Source: Dolichospermum flos-aquae CCAP 1403/13F (GTDB taxonomy: Bacteria > Cyanobacteriota > Cyanobacteriia > Cyanobacteriales > Nostocaceae). From it: 64,000 nucleotides of DNA. Under the pieces are notes generated by a model. It was not told where the DNA came from, searched no databases, and saw nothing but the letters and a program-made list of their open reading frames with translations. Below, piece by piece: positions 54,561-63,266 of this stretch (its first letter is position 1; every line of letters begins with the position of its first letter). Made by a program: the position numbers and the translations under genes. The stretch spans positions 930,001 through 994,000 of the forward strand of contig NZ_CP051206.1 of assembly GCF_012516395.1 (NCBI RefSeq). Direction: 5' to 3'.

Positions 54561-54904
54561 GAAGGGGTGAGGTTTATGATGCGCGTCTAGAAATGACTGA
54601 AGGCTCGGAGCAGGGAGGAACTCGCCCAGTGATTATTGTTAGTCGCGATGTAATTAATCTATCCAGCCCAGTCGTTTTAGCAGTACCCTGTACCACCTAT
54701 CAAGACGGAAAGCGAGTTTACCCTACTCAAGTTTTAATTTTATCACCAGATGGCGGACTCAAGAAAGACTCAATCGCCATGGCAGATCAGGTACGGGTGT
54801 TATCTAAAACCCGCTTTTTGCGTTTAAGAGGAATACTTTCTGAAGTTGTCATGGCACATTTGGAGCAAGCGTTATTAATTGCCTTAGATTTGCCAGGATA
54901 TTAA
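54557..54904 (+). CDS. mazF: MazF/PemK-family toxin
   Basis: A 115-aa endoribonuclease toxin. The SH3-like barrel signature is MRRGEVYDARLEMTEGSEQG, then GTRPVIIVSRDVIN, and the catalytic region VVLAVPCTTY and IAMADQVRVLSKTR. It cleaves mRNA at short motifs. ATG 54557 fits the family; the longer frame from 54524 would start inside the antitoxin. The copy at 35230 is a decayed relative. Confidence 0.9.
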   Translation: MRRGEVYDARLEMTEGSEQGGTRPVIIVSRDVINLSSPVVLAVPCTTYQDGKRVYPTQVLILSPDGGLKKDSIAMADQVRVLSKTRFLRLRGILSEVVMAHLEQALLIALDLPGY

Positions 54905-54994
54905 CTAGTACACAAGGGCGTAAATAAACCAACGGCTCAACTGAGCTACGTCAAACGTCCATTCTAAATCGCCCAAAAGCCTATACCGTCTTAG

Positions 54995-55027
54995 GCTTGA
55001 CTTTTGACTTTCGCCTTGCGGTACTAG
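54995..55027. repeat. heptamer plus constant-tail element, short copy
   Basis: GGCTTGACTTTTGACTTTCG leads into CCTTGCGGTACTAG, a slightly diverged tail of the element seen at 21102, 55822 and 60785. Confidence 0.7.
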
Positions 55028-55162
55028 CTTTTAAGGGAGGGAATGAGGAACAGGAAACCAGGGTAGATAAGTAGGTCGTTTTGTCAGTTCTATCTCATTT
55101 CCTGAATTAACGTGACTTGGTATGAGGAAAACGTGGAAAACTTCAAAATTTATTATTGAAAT

Positions 55163-55768
55163 ATGTCTAAATCAATAAAAATATCAAATCATTTAACACA
55201 ACAGTCTCAAGAGAAAGAGAAAGAGGAACAACTAATTAATGAACTTAGGTTATTAGTAAGAACTTTGATTTATCAGGAAGAAATTACAATTAAATCCATC
55301 ATGGATTGTCTCTATGATGTTGGTTCAACTAATTTAGTAAATCAAAAATTTAAGTTTGGAACTCTCAATAAAACTCTAAAATTTATGACTAAAATATCTA
55401 AACCTGCATTTAAAATACTGGCTTGGCAATGGTTTAAGAAAAATTGCCCTGATTTGATTACTGGATGGCTGCAAGGTAAAGTTACATTTATAAGAGTAGA
55501 AGAAAAGAGATTAGAGGTGATGACAGAAAATGAAAATCTCAATTTAGTTTCTATTTCTCAGCTTCCAGAGGAAAATCAAATTAATCAGATAAAACTTCTG
55601 CATTTACAGGTGAAATTGTTAACAGGTATTTTAGTTATTACAGTAACTTTATTTAGTGGAAGTTTGATTTGGCTAGGTAATTCATTGCACCAATCCCATT
55701 TACAAACTTTAGAAAAACTCCAAAATCAAGTTAAAACTTTAGAATCTAGTACAGTACAGCGTAAGTAA
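55163..55768 (+). CDS. hypothetical protein with C-terminal membrane anchor
   Basis: I do not recognise the family. The 201-aa product has a charged helical N-terminal part (about 1-140, with EKEKEEQLINELRLLVRTLI and CLYDVGSTNLVNQKF), one membrane helix near residues 151-173 (TGILVITVTLFSGSLIWLG), and a short coiled-coil tail (TLEKLQNQVKTLESS). It is a small tail-anchored-like protein; the cytosolic part might bind a partner. Nothing nearby suggests a role. Confidence 0.6.
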   Translation: MSKSIKISNHLTQQSQEKEKEEQLINELRLLVRTLIYQEEITIKSIMDCLYDVGSTNLVNQKFKFGTLNKTLKFMTKISKPAFKILAWQWFKKNCPDLITGWLQGKVTFIRVEEKRLEVMTENENLNLVSISQLPEENQINQIKLLHLQVKLLTGILVITVTLFSGSLIWLGNSLHQSHLQTLEKLQNQVKTLESSTVQRK

Positions 55769-55821
55769 GATAACCATTAAAAGTCCCTAAAAAGCTTATA
55801 CAATCTGCTTTTTAATTTTTA

Positions 55822-55855
55822 ATTGTTAATTTTTAATTCCGCCCTGCGGTACTAG
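55822..55855. repeat. heptamer plus constant-tail element, TTTTAAT variant
   Basis: Here the heptamer is TTTTAAT or close variants, not TTTTGAC, but the tail TCCGCCCTGCGGTACTAG is exact. The constant part is thus conserved while the heptamer varies. Confidence 0.75.
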
Positions 55856-55932
55856 TCAATGAACACAGAGAAACTGGTTAGTATTAGTTAAACTTAAACT
55901 GCTGGCTTTAATCCCATTTGTCTTAAATTGAT

Positions 55933-56760
55933 ATGTTGCGGGTTTTAATTATCGGTGGAATTGGTGATGCGGTAGAATTAGCTGCTAAGGTAGCAAATAT
56001 TCCTGGTATTGAGGCTATCTCCTCTCTAGCCGGTCGTACCCGTGAACCTGCTACTCCTGTGGGTAATGTGCGAATAGGCGGTTTTGGTGGTGTAGCCGGA
56101 TTGGTGACTTATCTGCGAGAAATGCAAATTGATATATTAATTGATGCTACTCATCCTTTTGCTAATCAAATTTCTGAGAATGCAGCCGCAGCGACTCAGG
56201 AAGTAGGTATTCCTCGATTAATGGTAATTCGTCCAGCTTGGGAAAAACTCAAGGATGATTATTGGTTAGAAGTAGAAAATAATTTGGCTGCTGCTGCTGT
56301 TTTAGCAAATCAAGCTAACCGAGTATTTTTAACAATTGGTAGACAAGAAATTGCGACTTTTGCACATTTACAGGAAATTTGGTTTTTAATGCGGATGATT
56401 GATCCACCAAATGCTGATGTTGTCGTTCCACCTGGATTAATTTTATGCGATCGCGGTCCCTTTAGTTTAGAAAACGAACAAGAAATTCTCCTCAAATACA
56501 ATATAGATACCATTGTCAGCAAAAATAGCGGTGGTAGTGCCACATATCCCAAAATTATCGCCGCTAGGAAACTAGGGATAAAGGTGGTGATGGTAAATCG
56601 TCCACCTGTACCCCCAGGAGAACAAGTTGCAGATGTGGAAAGTGCTGTGCAATGGCTAAGAGGATGTTTGAAAAGTATCAGAATTAATCGAGATCCCCCC
56701 AACCCCCCTTACAAAGGGGGGCTAAATTCCTCAAAGTCCCCCTTGGAAAGGGGGATTTAG
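55933..56760 (+). CDS. cobK: precorrin-6A / cobalt-precorrin-6A reductase, with repeat-derived tail
   Basis: CobK/CbiJ reduces the macrocycle in cobalamin synthesis, using NAD(P)H. The 275-aa product has the family pattern VLIIGGIGDAVELAAKVA, SSLAGRTREPA, GGFGGVAGLVTYL, LIDATHPFANQISENA and VSKNSGGSATYPK, then AARKLGIKVVMVNRP. The last 25 or so residues (RDPPNPPYKGGLNSSKSPLE) are encoded by an intergenic-type repeat at 56691-56767, which also supplies the stop. Normal CobK ends before it. Confidence 0.88.
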   Translation: MLRVLIIGGIGDAVELAAKVANIPGIEAISSLAGRTREPATPVGNVRIGGFGGVAGLVTYLREMQIDILIDATHPFANQISENAAAATQEVGIPRLMVIRPAWEKLKDDYWLEVENNLAAAAVLANQANRVFLTIGRQEIATFAHLQEIWFLMRMIDPPNADVVVPPGLILCDRGPFSLENEQEILLKYNIDTIVSKNSGGSATYPKIIAARKLGIKVVMVNRPPVPPGEQVADVESAVQWLRGCLKSIRINRDPPNPPYKGGLNSSKSPLERGI

Positions 56761-56767
56761 GGGGATC
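56691..56767. repeat. GATCCCCC-type palindromic repeat forming the cobK 3' end
   Basis: The outer arms GATCCCCCCAA and a TTAGGGGGATC-like end flank two inner hairpins (CCCCCTTACAAAGGGGG and CCCCCTTGGAAAGGGGG). It is a common dispersed element of cyanobacterial genomes, here inside the coding end of cobK. Confidence 0.85.
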
Positions 56768-56813
56768 AGATCCCACACGAAAAAGTTTTCAAACAACCTC
56801 TAAAGGTTAAACA

Positions 56814-59720
56814 TTAATAACTGAGAAAATCCTGAGAAATAGCCAAGGTTTCGCTGATAATTTCTGATGCTAATTTATCAGATTTGAGTAAGGGATAAGC
56901 CGGAAGACCATGATGTTGATGCCCATTGGAGAATGATTGAGATTGTAAATAAATTCCCATAGCTAAACTAGGCAAATAGGTAATATTGTAATTTGCCACA
57001 TTTACAGAAGATACTGAAGCAAAAGACAGATTAAATAAACTGTGCAAAGGTAATTTATACAAGTCCCGATGGGGAACTAAAATTATTGTATCTATCCCTG
57101 CCAATTCTTGAGTAATTGTGGAAATATTCAAGATATTTTGCAACTGCAATAGTTTTGATAGTGTTGATGATTCTTGCCAATCTGCTAACCAATGTTCAAA
57201 TTCAATTAAGCGTTTTATTGCTTCGGGAATTCCTTCTGTCTCTTGGATGGGTGTAAACAGTAAAATCGGAGCTGGGGCTTGATCTTTGATAATGAATGTG
57301 TGCAAAGCGGCTGGGCTAAGATGCCAATAAATTATGGCTGTGGTAGGATTCAGTAATTGTTGAATAGAGCGATAATCTCCTGACTCAAGTTGATAATTCA
57401 AATCAGGCATTAACAACTGTAAACAGTTATTTCTCCCCTGTTCAGCCATTTCCCAAGCTTCTACTAAATCTCCTGTATTTACAGCTAAATCAACTGCTAG
57501 TTGTCCTAAACCTGCAAATTTTAGTACCAGTTGTTTTTTATTTTCATCAGTCCGATTCGGCTGAGTGAGTAATTGTTGTAATAATTCAATTCCCCATTTT
57601 TGTAATTCCTGTGCCGCTACTGTTTCCCCCAAACAGACAAGCACTTTCATCAGAGATTGCAAAATATCCAAATGCAATTCTGGAAAATCTTCTGGTGTCA
57701 GCGTAGATAGTGCCAGTTGATATTCGGACATGGCATGATGCCAATAATCACGAGGTGTGGTGGCTTTTTTCGCTTGCTCGTAGTAAGTATTACCAATAGC
57801 TATACGTAATCTTCCCCAACCTTCTGGGTGAGTATCCGGGCGAAGATGTTTCAAACCTGTCTGATAACTTGCTAATTTACCTTCATAGCCGCCTAAGTTA
57901 AGGGCAGGATTGGATGCAGAAATGCTACTAACTACAATTAGTGATGATTGGTGGGGGGTGAGATGACCAGCCGCCGCACCCCTTCCTAGCCAAGCTTCCC
58001 AGTAGTCTAGTTTAATTTCTAAAGCCCTGTCATAGCCGGATATAGCTTGGGCAGAACGGTCTAGGTAAAATAGGGTTACGGCTTGGTTATACCAGGCTGG
58101 GTGGAAATCGGGTTTGATGGCGATCGCTTGTTGATAGGATGAGATTGCATCTTCCCGACGACCTAAGTGTTCAAAGGACACACCCCGGTTATACCAAGCT
58201 AGATAAAATTCTGGCTGAATGGCCAGGGCTTGATCCCATGATTCAATTGCTTCTAACCATTGTTTTAAATTAAATAGCACCACACCCCGATCAATCCACA
58301 CTTCATGATAGTTGGGTTGGAGATTGAGGGCTTGATCATAACTAGCAATCGCTTCTGCATATTGCTCAACCACAGCCAAAGCTATCCCCCGGTAGTACCA
58401 AGTTTCAGAATCTTGGGGTTCTAAATTCAGGGCTTGATCATAACTATCAATAGCTTCCCCAATTAAACCTAACTTGAGAAATGCTAAACCTCTGCTAGAC
58501 CAAGCTGCTTGGTAATCTGGTTTAATAGCGATCGCTTGATCAAAGGAAGCAATAGCCGCATCAAAGTCTCCCAACTCGCCCAGAATACTGCCTCGGCTAT
58601 ACCAAACCTGATAAAAATCCGGTTTGAGAGCCAGTGTTTGGTCATAAGCAGCGATCGCTTCGGAAAACCGTTGCAAGTAAAATAATGCTAAACCCTGATT
58701 AAACCAATACTCATAAACATGAGGTTGGATTTGACTTGCCCGTTCATATAAAGCCAAAGCCTTTAACAAATCTCCAGCTTTAGCCTGCCGTAAACCCTGA
58801 TAAAATAAACTTTCCGCCGGATTAGTAACAACTATTTGTGATGTTGATTGCTGGACAATTTGCCGATCACGAATTGCCAATTCCGACGCTAAATGCTGGA
58901 CAAGATTGCTACTTTGCTCCAACCGCACCACCAACTCATCTAAAGTGGATGCTAACTGCGGTTCTATATTCATCAAAGACTCGTTCCAGCTTTTCTCCCT
59001 GGGAGATTCTGGATCGGCAATTATTTCCGCAGCATTCTGGGAAAATTCCTGAATTCTATACTCATAACTGTGATAGTGATTTTCTGTCTTAGCTGCATTC
59101 TCAGCTAAAGACCCATTACTTAACCCTACAGACTGACCAGTGAAGAGATCCTCAACCATTTGGGATACTGATGGATTAGTCACACTTTCCACATTCTGAT
59201 CTTGCCAGATTTGTTCCCCAAATTGGCGGAGCAATTCCTGACCAGGAGTATCTAACTCCTCTGCTGTGGGGATGGAACTTTCCAACTCCTGTGACTCTTG
59301 CTTGCGCTCATACTCCTGATTGAGGTTGCGCCGCAATAGCTGCACCCCAACATCATAGGCCAGGTTGCTAACCTCACCAATACCTAACTCACCCAGTTTC
59401 ACCATGCGCTTGGCTAAAGGAAGATTCGGTGCAGGAGAAGCTAATAATTTGTCCCCAAATATCAACAGCCAATCTATCCACCGATCAACTGTAATTCTCG
59501 GTTCCATCCGCTGCAAATACTTCAACGCCCACTGTTGTCCGCGCGCTTGATGCACACCTTCTAGTAGTTCATTAAATAACAACTCTAGATCCGCATTCGC
59601 GAGTTCTGGTGGTTGATCTGCCACCAGATTGCCTTGACTATCCTGGGAATCGGTGATTCCCAGACTGTCAAAGGGGGACTGTAAAAATTTGTTAAGCCAC
59701 TGCAAGAGCCACCTGAACAT
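56814..59720 (-). CDS. TPR-CHAT protein with truncated protease domain
   Basis: A 968-aa protein. An N-terminal helical domain (about 1-130; DLELLFNELLEGVHQ, GELGIGEVSNLAYDVG) is shared with the 60049-60705 protein. After a low-complexity linker come eight TPR units (about 305-585; typical AIASYDQALNLQPN). A CHAT-like caspase-fold part (about 800-960) has IILVPHRDLYKLPLHSLF with the catalytic His, and ITYLPSLAMG. The Cys motif of CHAT (SAC-type) is missing, because the protein ends soon after. It is either a pseudo-protease or a truncated gene. Confidence 0.85.
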   Translation of the reverse strand: MFRWLLQWLNKFLQSPFDSLGITDSQDSQGNLVADQPPELANADLELLFNELLEGVHQARGQQWALKYLQRMEPRITVDRWIDWLLIFGDKLLASPAPNLPLAKRMVKLGELGIGEVSNLAYDVGVQLLRRNLNQEYERKQESQELESSIPTAEELDTPGQELLRQFGEQIWQDQNVESVTNPSVSQMVEDLFTGQSVGLSNGSLAENAAKTENHYHSYEYRIQEFSQNAAEIIADPESPREKSWNESLMNIEPQLASTLDELVVRLEQSSNLVQHLASELAIRDRQIVQQSTSQIVVTNPAESLFYQGLRQAKAGDLLKALALYERASQIQPHVYEYWFNQGLALFYLQRFSEAIAAYDQTLALKPDFYQVWYSRGSILGELGDFDAAIASFDQAIAIKPDYQAAWSSRGLAFLKLGLIGEAIDSYDQALNLEPQDSETWYYRGIALAVVEQYAEAIASYDQALNLQPNYHEVWIDRGVVLFNLKQWLEAIESWDQALAIQPEFYLAWYNRGVSFEHLGRREDAISSYQQAIAIKPDFHPAWYNQAVTLFYLDRSAQAISGYDRALEIKLDYWEAWLGRGAAAGHLTPHQSSLIVVSSISASNPALNLGGYEGKLASYQTGLKHLRPDTHPEGWGRLRIAIGNTYYEQAKKATTPRDYWHHAMSEYQLALSTLTPEDFPELHLDILQSLMKVLVCLGETVAAQELQKWGIELLQQLLTQPNRTDENKKQLVLKFAGLGQLAVDLAVNTGDLVEAWEMAEQGRNNCLQLLMPDLNYQLESGDYRSIQQLLNPTTAIIYWHLSPAALHTFIIKDQAPAPILLFTPIQETEGIPEAIKRLIEFEHWLADWQESSTLSKLLQLQNILNISTITQELAGIDTIILVPHRDLYKLPLHSLFNLSFASVSSVNVANYNITYLPSLAMGIYLQSQSFSNGHQHHGLPAYPLLKSDKLASEIISETLAISQDFLSY

Positions 59721-59859
59721 CTGCCAATTTATGGGATTTTCTTTCTTCTAGATTGTAGCTATCCTTGTGTCAAAAAAAATTATTAATTACGGAATGGACT
59801 AGAAAACCAAATAGACCCACGTAAAAATATTGATAGCTACACCGCACAAATCAAACTTA

Positions 59860-60045
59860 TTGACATACTCACCGACCGGAAGGTGCGGTAATTCTTGACA
59901 CTTCGCCAGAACAGGCCACAAGTGGTCTTATCGTCCCTCCATGTCCGTTTAAAGTCTCCCAATGCCCTATGGCGACTATGACCAAATTTTAACATAAAGC
60001 CGTCCTGGAAGGACAGGGCTTGTGTCCCGTCTTTTCGGTCACTGG
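59860..60045 (-). ncRNA. second orphan IS200/IS605-type right end / omega-RNA-like
   Basis: On the minus strand the sequence ends in a hairpin (ACCGCACC/GGTCGGT) and GAGTATGTCAA at 59860, like the GTGTCAA end at 3089. Upstream are AAGCC...GGCTT with an internal TCCT/AGGA stem (about 60000-60025) and GACCAC/GTGGCC (about 59917-59930). No tnpB is adjacent. The 5' limit near 60045 is uncertain. Confidence 0.45.
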
Positions 60046-60048
60046 GAT

Positions 60049-60705
60049 TTATCCTTGTGATTCAGAAGACTCGTTCGCTTCATTATACTGACTAACTAAT
60101 ACCTGAATAATTTCTTCTGGATTATTTGTTTCCACTCCTAGTTGTTGGGAGATTTGCTCGCATAGGGTTTCATCCTGCTGCAACATCATCAACAATTCAT
60201 CTAGACTGACAGTTTTGTATTCCCCTTCTGGTAAATTTTCTTCCGTGTTGGCAGGTATTAAAAGATTATTTTCTACTGCATCGGGACCTTCGTATTCCCA
60301 AACTGGTTCTCCTGGATTGACTGTTAAGACTTTCATGCCTATATCGTAGGACAGATTGCTGATTTCCCCAACCCCTAACTCACCAAGTTGAACTAATCTG
60401 GCTGCTAATTCATTATGGGGTTTAGAAGATGCTAATAATCTGTCACCAAAACGATTTAACCATTCTAGCCACTGTTGGGTGCTAACACGATGTTCAAGAT
60501 TATGTAACCATTTTTGCGCCCAAGTTTGTCCCTTGATCTGATGAACTCCTTCTAGTAGTTCTGTAAAGAGAAATTCTAAATCTGTGTCAGTGAGGGGTGG
60601 AATTACTGCTTTGGGGACTTGTTCCCGACTGGGGGTAAGATTTTGTTTACCACCAAACAAGTGCCGAAAAAATTTTTTGAGCCATTGAATTAGCCGCTTA
60701 AACAT
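60049..60705 (-). CDS. paralogue of the N-terminal domain of the TPR-CHAT protein
   Basis: A 218-aa protein. Residues 1-130 match the N-terminal domain of the 56814-59720 protein: a start MFKRLIQWLKKFF, then DLEFLFTELLEGVHQIKGQT, WLEWLNRFGDRLLASS, LGELGVGEISNLSYDIG. The rest is acidic and lacks TPR or CHAT. The domain is probably a protein-protein module. The two genes are on the same strand, 328 bases apart, with an orphan transposon end between. ATG 60705 aligns with the start of the larger protein. Confidence 0.75.
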   Translation of the reverse strand: MFKRLIQWLKKFFRHLFGGKQNLTPSREQVPKAVIPPLTDTDLEFLFTELLEGVHQIKGQTWAQKWLHNLEHRVSTQQWLEWLNRFGDRLLASSKPHNELAARLVQLGELGVGEISNLSYDIGMKVLTVNPGEPVWEYEGPDAVENNLLIPANTEENLPEGEYKTVSLDELLMMLQQDETLCEQISQQLGVETNNPEEIIQVLVSQYNEANESSESQG

Positions 60706-60784
60706 TTGATGCACCATTGATGTTGCTTATTAAAATTTTAACGGTGTGAGTGACTAGTAGTTCGTCAAATTTATTTTGACTGTA

Positions 60785-60837
60785 TACTAGTTTTGACTTT
60801 TGACTTTTGACTTTTGACTTCCGCCCTGCGGTACTAG
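60785..60837. repeat. heptamer (TTTTGAC) element with constant tail
   Basis: TACTAG is followed by four TTTTGAC units and the tail TTCCGCCCTGCGGTACTAG. TACTAG stands on both sides, as for a target duplication. It is almost the same as the copy that split the gene at 20981. Confidence 0.85.
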
Positions 60838-60926
60838 CGGCTATGTCTGAGGCAAAATTGCCATGAGTTGTTAGAATGGTAAAACCCTAAAATTTACCTG
60901 GGATATACGGATTTAAACCTGTCTCC

Positions 60927-62852
60927 ATGTCTTACGAACCACTGCACCATAAGTATCGGCCAAAGAGTTTCGCTGAACTGGTGGGTCAAGAGGCGATCGC
61001 TACTACCCTAACTAATGCCATTCTCTCAGCGAAAATCGCCCCTGCCTATTTGTTCACTGGCCCTAGAGGTACAGGAAAAACTTCCAGTGCGAGAATTCTC
61101 GCTAAATCTCTCAATTGTCTCCAAGGCAACCAGCCAACCCCCCAACCCTGCGGTGTTTGTGAAATCTGTCAGGGTATTACTAAAGGCTATTCTACTGATG
61201 TGATTGAAATTGACGCTGCCAGTAATACGGGTGTTGATAATATCCGTGAACTGATTGAAAGGGCGCAGTTTGCCCCGATGCAGTGCCGTTATAAAGTTTA
61301 TGTGATTGATGAATGTCATATGCTAAGTACCGCAGCGTTCAACGCGTTACTTAAAACCTTAGAAGAACCACCTAAGCACGTTGTTTTTGTCCTCGCTACA
61401 ACAGACGCACAAAGGGTATTACCAACAATTATTTCTCGTTGTCAAAGGTTTGATTTTCGACGGATTCAGTTAGAGGCAATGGTAAAACATTTAACGTATA
61501 TTGCCGCTAAGGAAAGTATTCATATTTCTCATGATTCTCTGACTCTGGTGGGACAAATTGCCCAAGGAGGATTAAGAGATGCAGAAAGTTTACTTGATCA
61601 ATTAGCTTTAATTGCTGGGGAAGTGACACCGGATAAGGTTTGGGATTTGGTAGGTTCAGTCAGCGAAAAAGACCTATTTGGACTATTAGAAGCGATCGCT
61701 CAAGATCAAGCCGAAATAGTCCTAGACTCTACCCGGAAAATCCTAGATCGAGGTCGAGAACCCCTGATCATTCTCCAAAATCTCGCCGCTTTTTATCGAG
61801 ATTTCCTCATAGCTAAAACCGCTCCCAATCGTCAAGATTTAGTTGCTTGTACTGAATCAACCTGGACATCATTAGTTGACTTTGCCCAAAAATTTGATAT
61901 TAGTACCATCTTACGAGGACAACAACACCTGAGAACAGCAGAATTACAACTAAAAAACACCACTCAACCCCGTTTATGGTTAGAAGTAACATTACTGGGA
62001 TTATTACCCAGTGCCAATATTCAAATTCAAACTGCAAATATTTCTCAGCAAGTTAATACAACTGCTGTCACTCCAGCTTATCCTCCCGCTGCTGCACCAC
62101 CAGCATATCCGCCCACAAATCACAACTCATCCGTGAATTTTGCACCAGTACCCACGTCAGAACCTGTATATGCACCACCACCTACTAACCATCAACCAGA
62201 ACCAATACAGCCAGTAGGAGAAGGTTCACAATACAATTTAACTCAACTTTGGCAACAAGTCCGTGGACATATTCAGCAGCTACCCACACAAGCATTATTG
62301 GGTCAAATGTGCCATTTAATGGAATTTAATGGTGTAGTTGCTCGTGTAGGTGTAAAAGCGGTTTGGTATGACAAAGTGAAATCTTATCTACCGATCATCA
62401 CTACGGCCTTTAGACAAACTTTCCAGCAGGAAATTCAAGTTACCTTAGAAAAAGCTACCACTGCCAACGCCACATCAACTAAGCGAAATCCACCCCCACA
62501 AAATTCCACTCCCGTTCAACAACTACCTCAACCTACATCCTATCAACAACCACCAGCCCCGCAACCCACACCACAGCAACCCTCAGCCGTACCACAGCCA
62601 GTAGCTACAGTATCCGCACCACCACCCGTACCAGTCCGAATTGAGCCTGTTGTTACCAATACAGCACCAATGCAACCATCGCCATCAAGTTGGGATCATG
62701 ATGGTGTGGTTAAAGCTGCGGAAAGTCTAGCAAAGTTCTTTTCTGGAGAAATCATCCGCATGACAGATGATAGTTTTCAATTATCTGATTCTGTTACTTC
62801 CACTGAAACGCCTGAAATATATGAATCTTATGTTGATGATGAATATAGTTGA
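60927..62852 (+). CDS. dnaX: DNA polymerase III subunit gamma/tau
   Basis: DnaX is the ATPase core of the clamp loader. The 641-aa product has the Walker A GPRGTGKT (45-52), the zinc-binding Cys64, Cys75, Cys78 and Cys81, Walker B VIDECHML (127-134), and SRC with the arginine finger (ISRCQRFDF). Domain III ends near residue 360. A Pro/Gln-rich linker with PPPTNHQPEPIQP and TPQQPSAVPQPV flanks a tau-like C-terminal domain (about 430-500). No intein and no obvious frameshift site were seen. The start ATG 60927 fits. Confidence 0.95.
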   Translation: MSYEPLHHKYRPKSFAELVGQEAIATTLTNAILSAKIAPAYLFTGPRGTGKTSSARILAKSLNCLQGNQPTPQPCGVCEICQGITKGYSTDVIEIDAASNTGVDNIRELIERAQFAPMQCRYKVYVIDECHMLSTAAFNALLKTLEEPPKHVVFVLATTDAQRVLPTIISRCQRFDFRRIQLEAMVKHLTYIAAKESIHISHDSLTLVGQIAQGGLRDAESLLDQLALIAGEVTPDKVWDLVGSVSEKDLFGLLEAIAQDQAEIVLDSTRKILDRGREPLIILQNLAAFYRDFLIAKTAPNRQDLVACTESTWTSLVDFAQKFDISTILRGQQHLRTAELQLKNTTQPRLWLEVTLLGLLPSANIQIQTANISQQVNTTAVTPAYPPAAAPPAYPPTNHNSSVNFAPVPTSEPVYAPPPTNHQPEPIQPVGEGSQYNLTQLWQQVRGHIQQLPTQALLGQMCHLMEFNGVVARVGVKAVWYDKVKSYLPIITTAFRQTFQQEIQVTLEKATTANATSTKRNPPPQNSTPVQQLPQPTSYQQPPAPQPTPQQPSAVPQPVATVSAPPPVPVRIEPVVTNTAPMQPSPSSWDHDGVVKAAESLAKFFSGEIIRMTDDSFQLSDSVTSTETPEIYESYVDDEYS

Positions 62853-63012
62853 GAAATTCAGAACTGTTGAGATTCTCCCCTTGTTTAAATATTTGACAGT
62901 TGCTAATAACGTCTGTAAGGATCAGAAGCAATTTTCATATTTGCATTTTCCCTGTTTCTTGATTAAGTGCAAGATATGAGGTAAGGTATAGGTTTACTGA
63001 TTAAATCAAAAA

Positions 63013-63243
63013 ATGTCTGAACAACAAACCATTAGTCCTTGGCAATCTAAACCTTGGTGGTGTCAACCTTGGTCAATTATCCTAACCAGTTTAACATTAA
63101 TCAGCGGTAGTTGGTTAATCTTCAAAATTATTTGGTTAACAATTTTAGTTGCTATTCCATTATTGATTTGGATGGGATTTTTTCTGTTAATTTGGCCGCA
63201 GATGATGATTCGCAGTGGAGTTTTGCACAAAATCACAGAATAG
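63013..63243 (+). CDS. small cyanobacterial membrane protein (DUF6737-like)
   Basis: A 76-aa protein with a Trp-rich N-terminus (SPWQSKPWWCQPWSIILT) and two hydrophobic helices (about 20-38 and 40-62). It resembles the DUF6737 family found next to photosynthesis or glycosyltransferase genes in cyanobacteria. The function is unknown. The next gene starts 23 bases later on the same strand, so an operon is likely. Confidence 0.65.
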   Translation: MSEQQTISPWQSKPWWCQPWSIILTSLTLISGSWLIFKIIWLTILVAIPLLIWMGFFLLIWPQMMIRSGVLHKITE

Positions 63244-63266
63244 TTAATTTAAATCTTTTTGTCAAC

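Noticed and set aside
54915-54962. Possible tRNA gene on the minus strand (GTAGCTCAGTTGAGC-like D arm)
   Set aside because: Only a D-arm-like stretch is seen. There is no paired acceptor, anticodon loop or T arm, so at most it is a tRNA fragment.
60927-62852. Intein or programmed frameshift in dnaX
   Set aside because: The ATPase core is continuous without intein splice motifs, and no slippery A-rich heptamer with a downstream hairpin was seen at the expected place.
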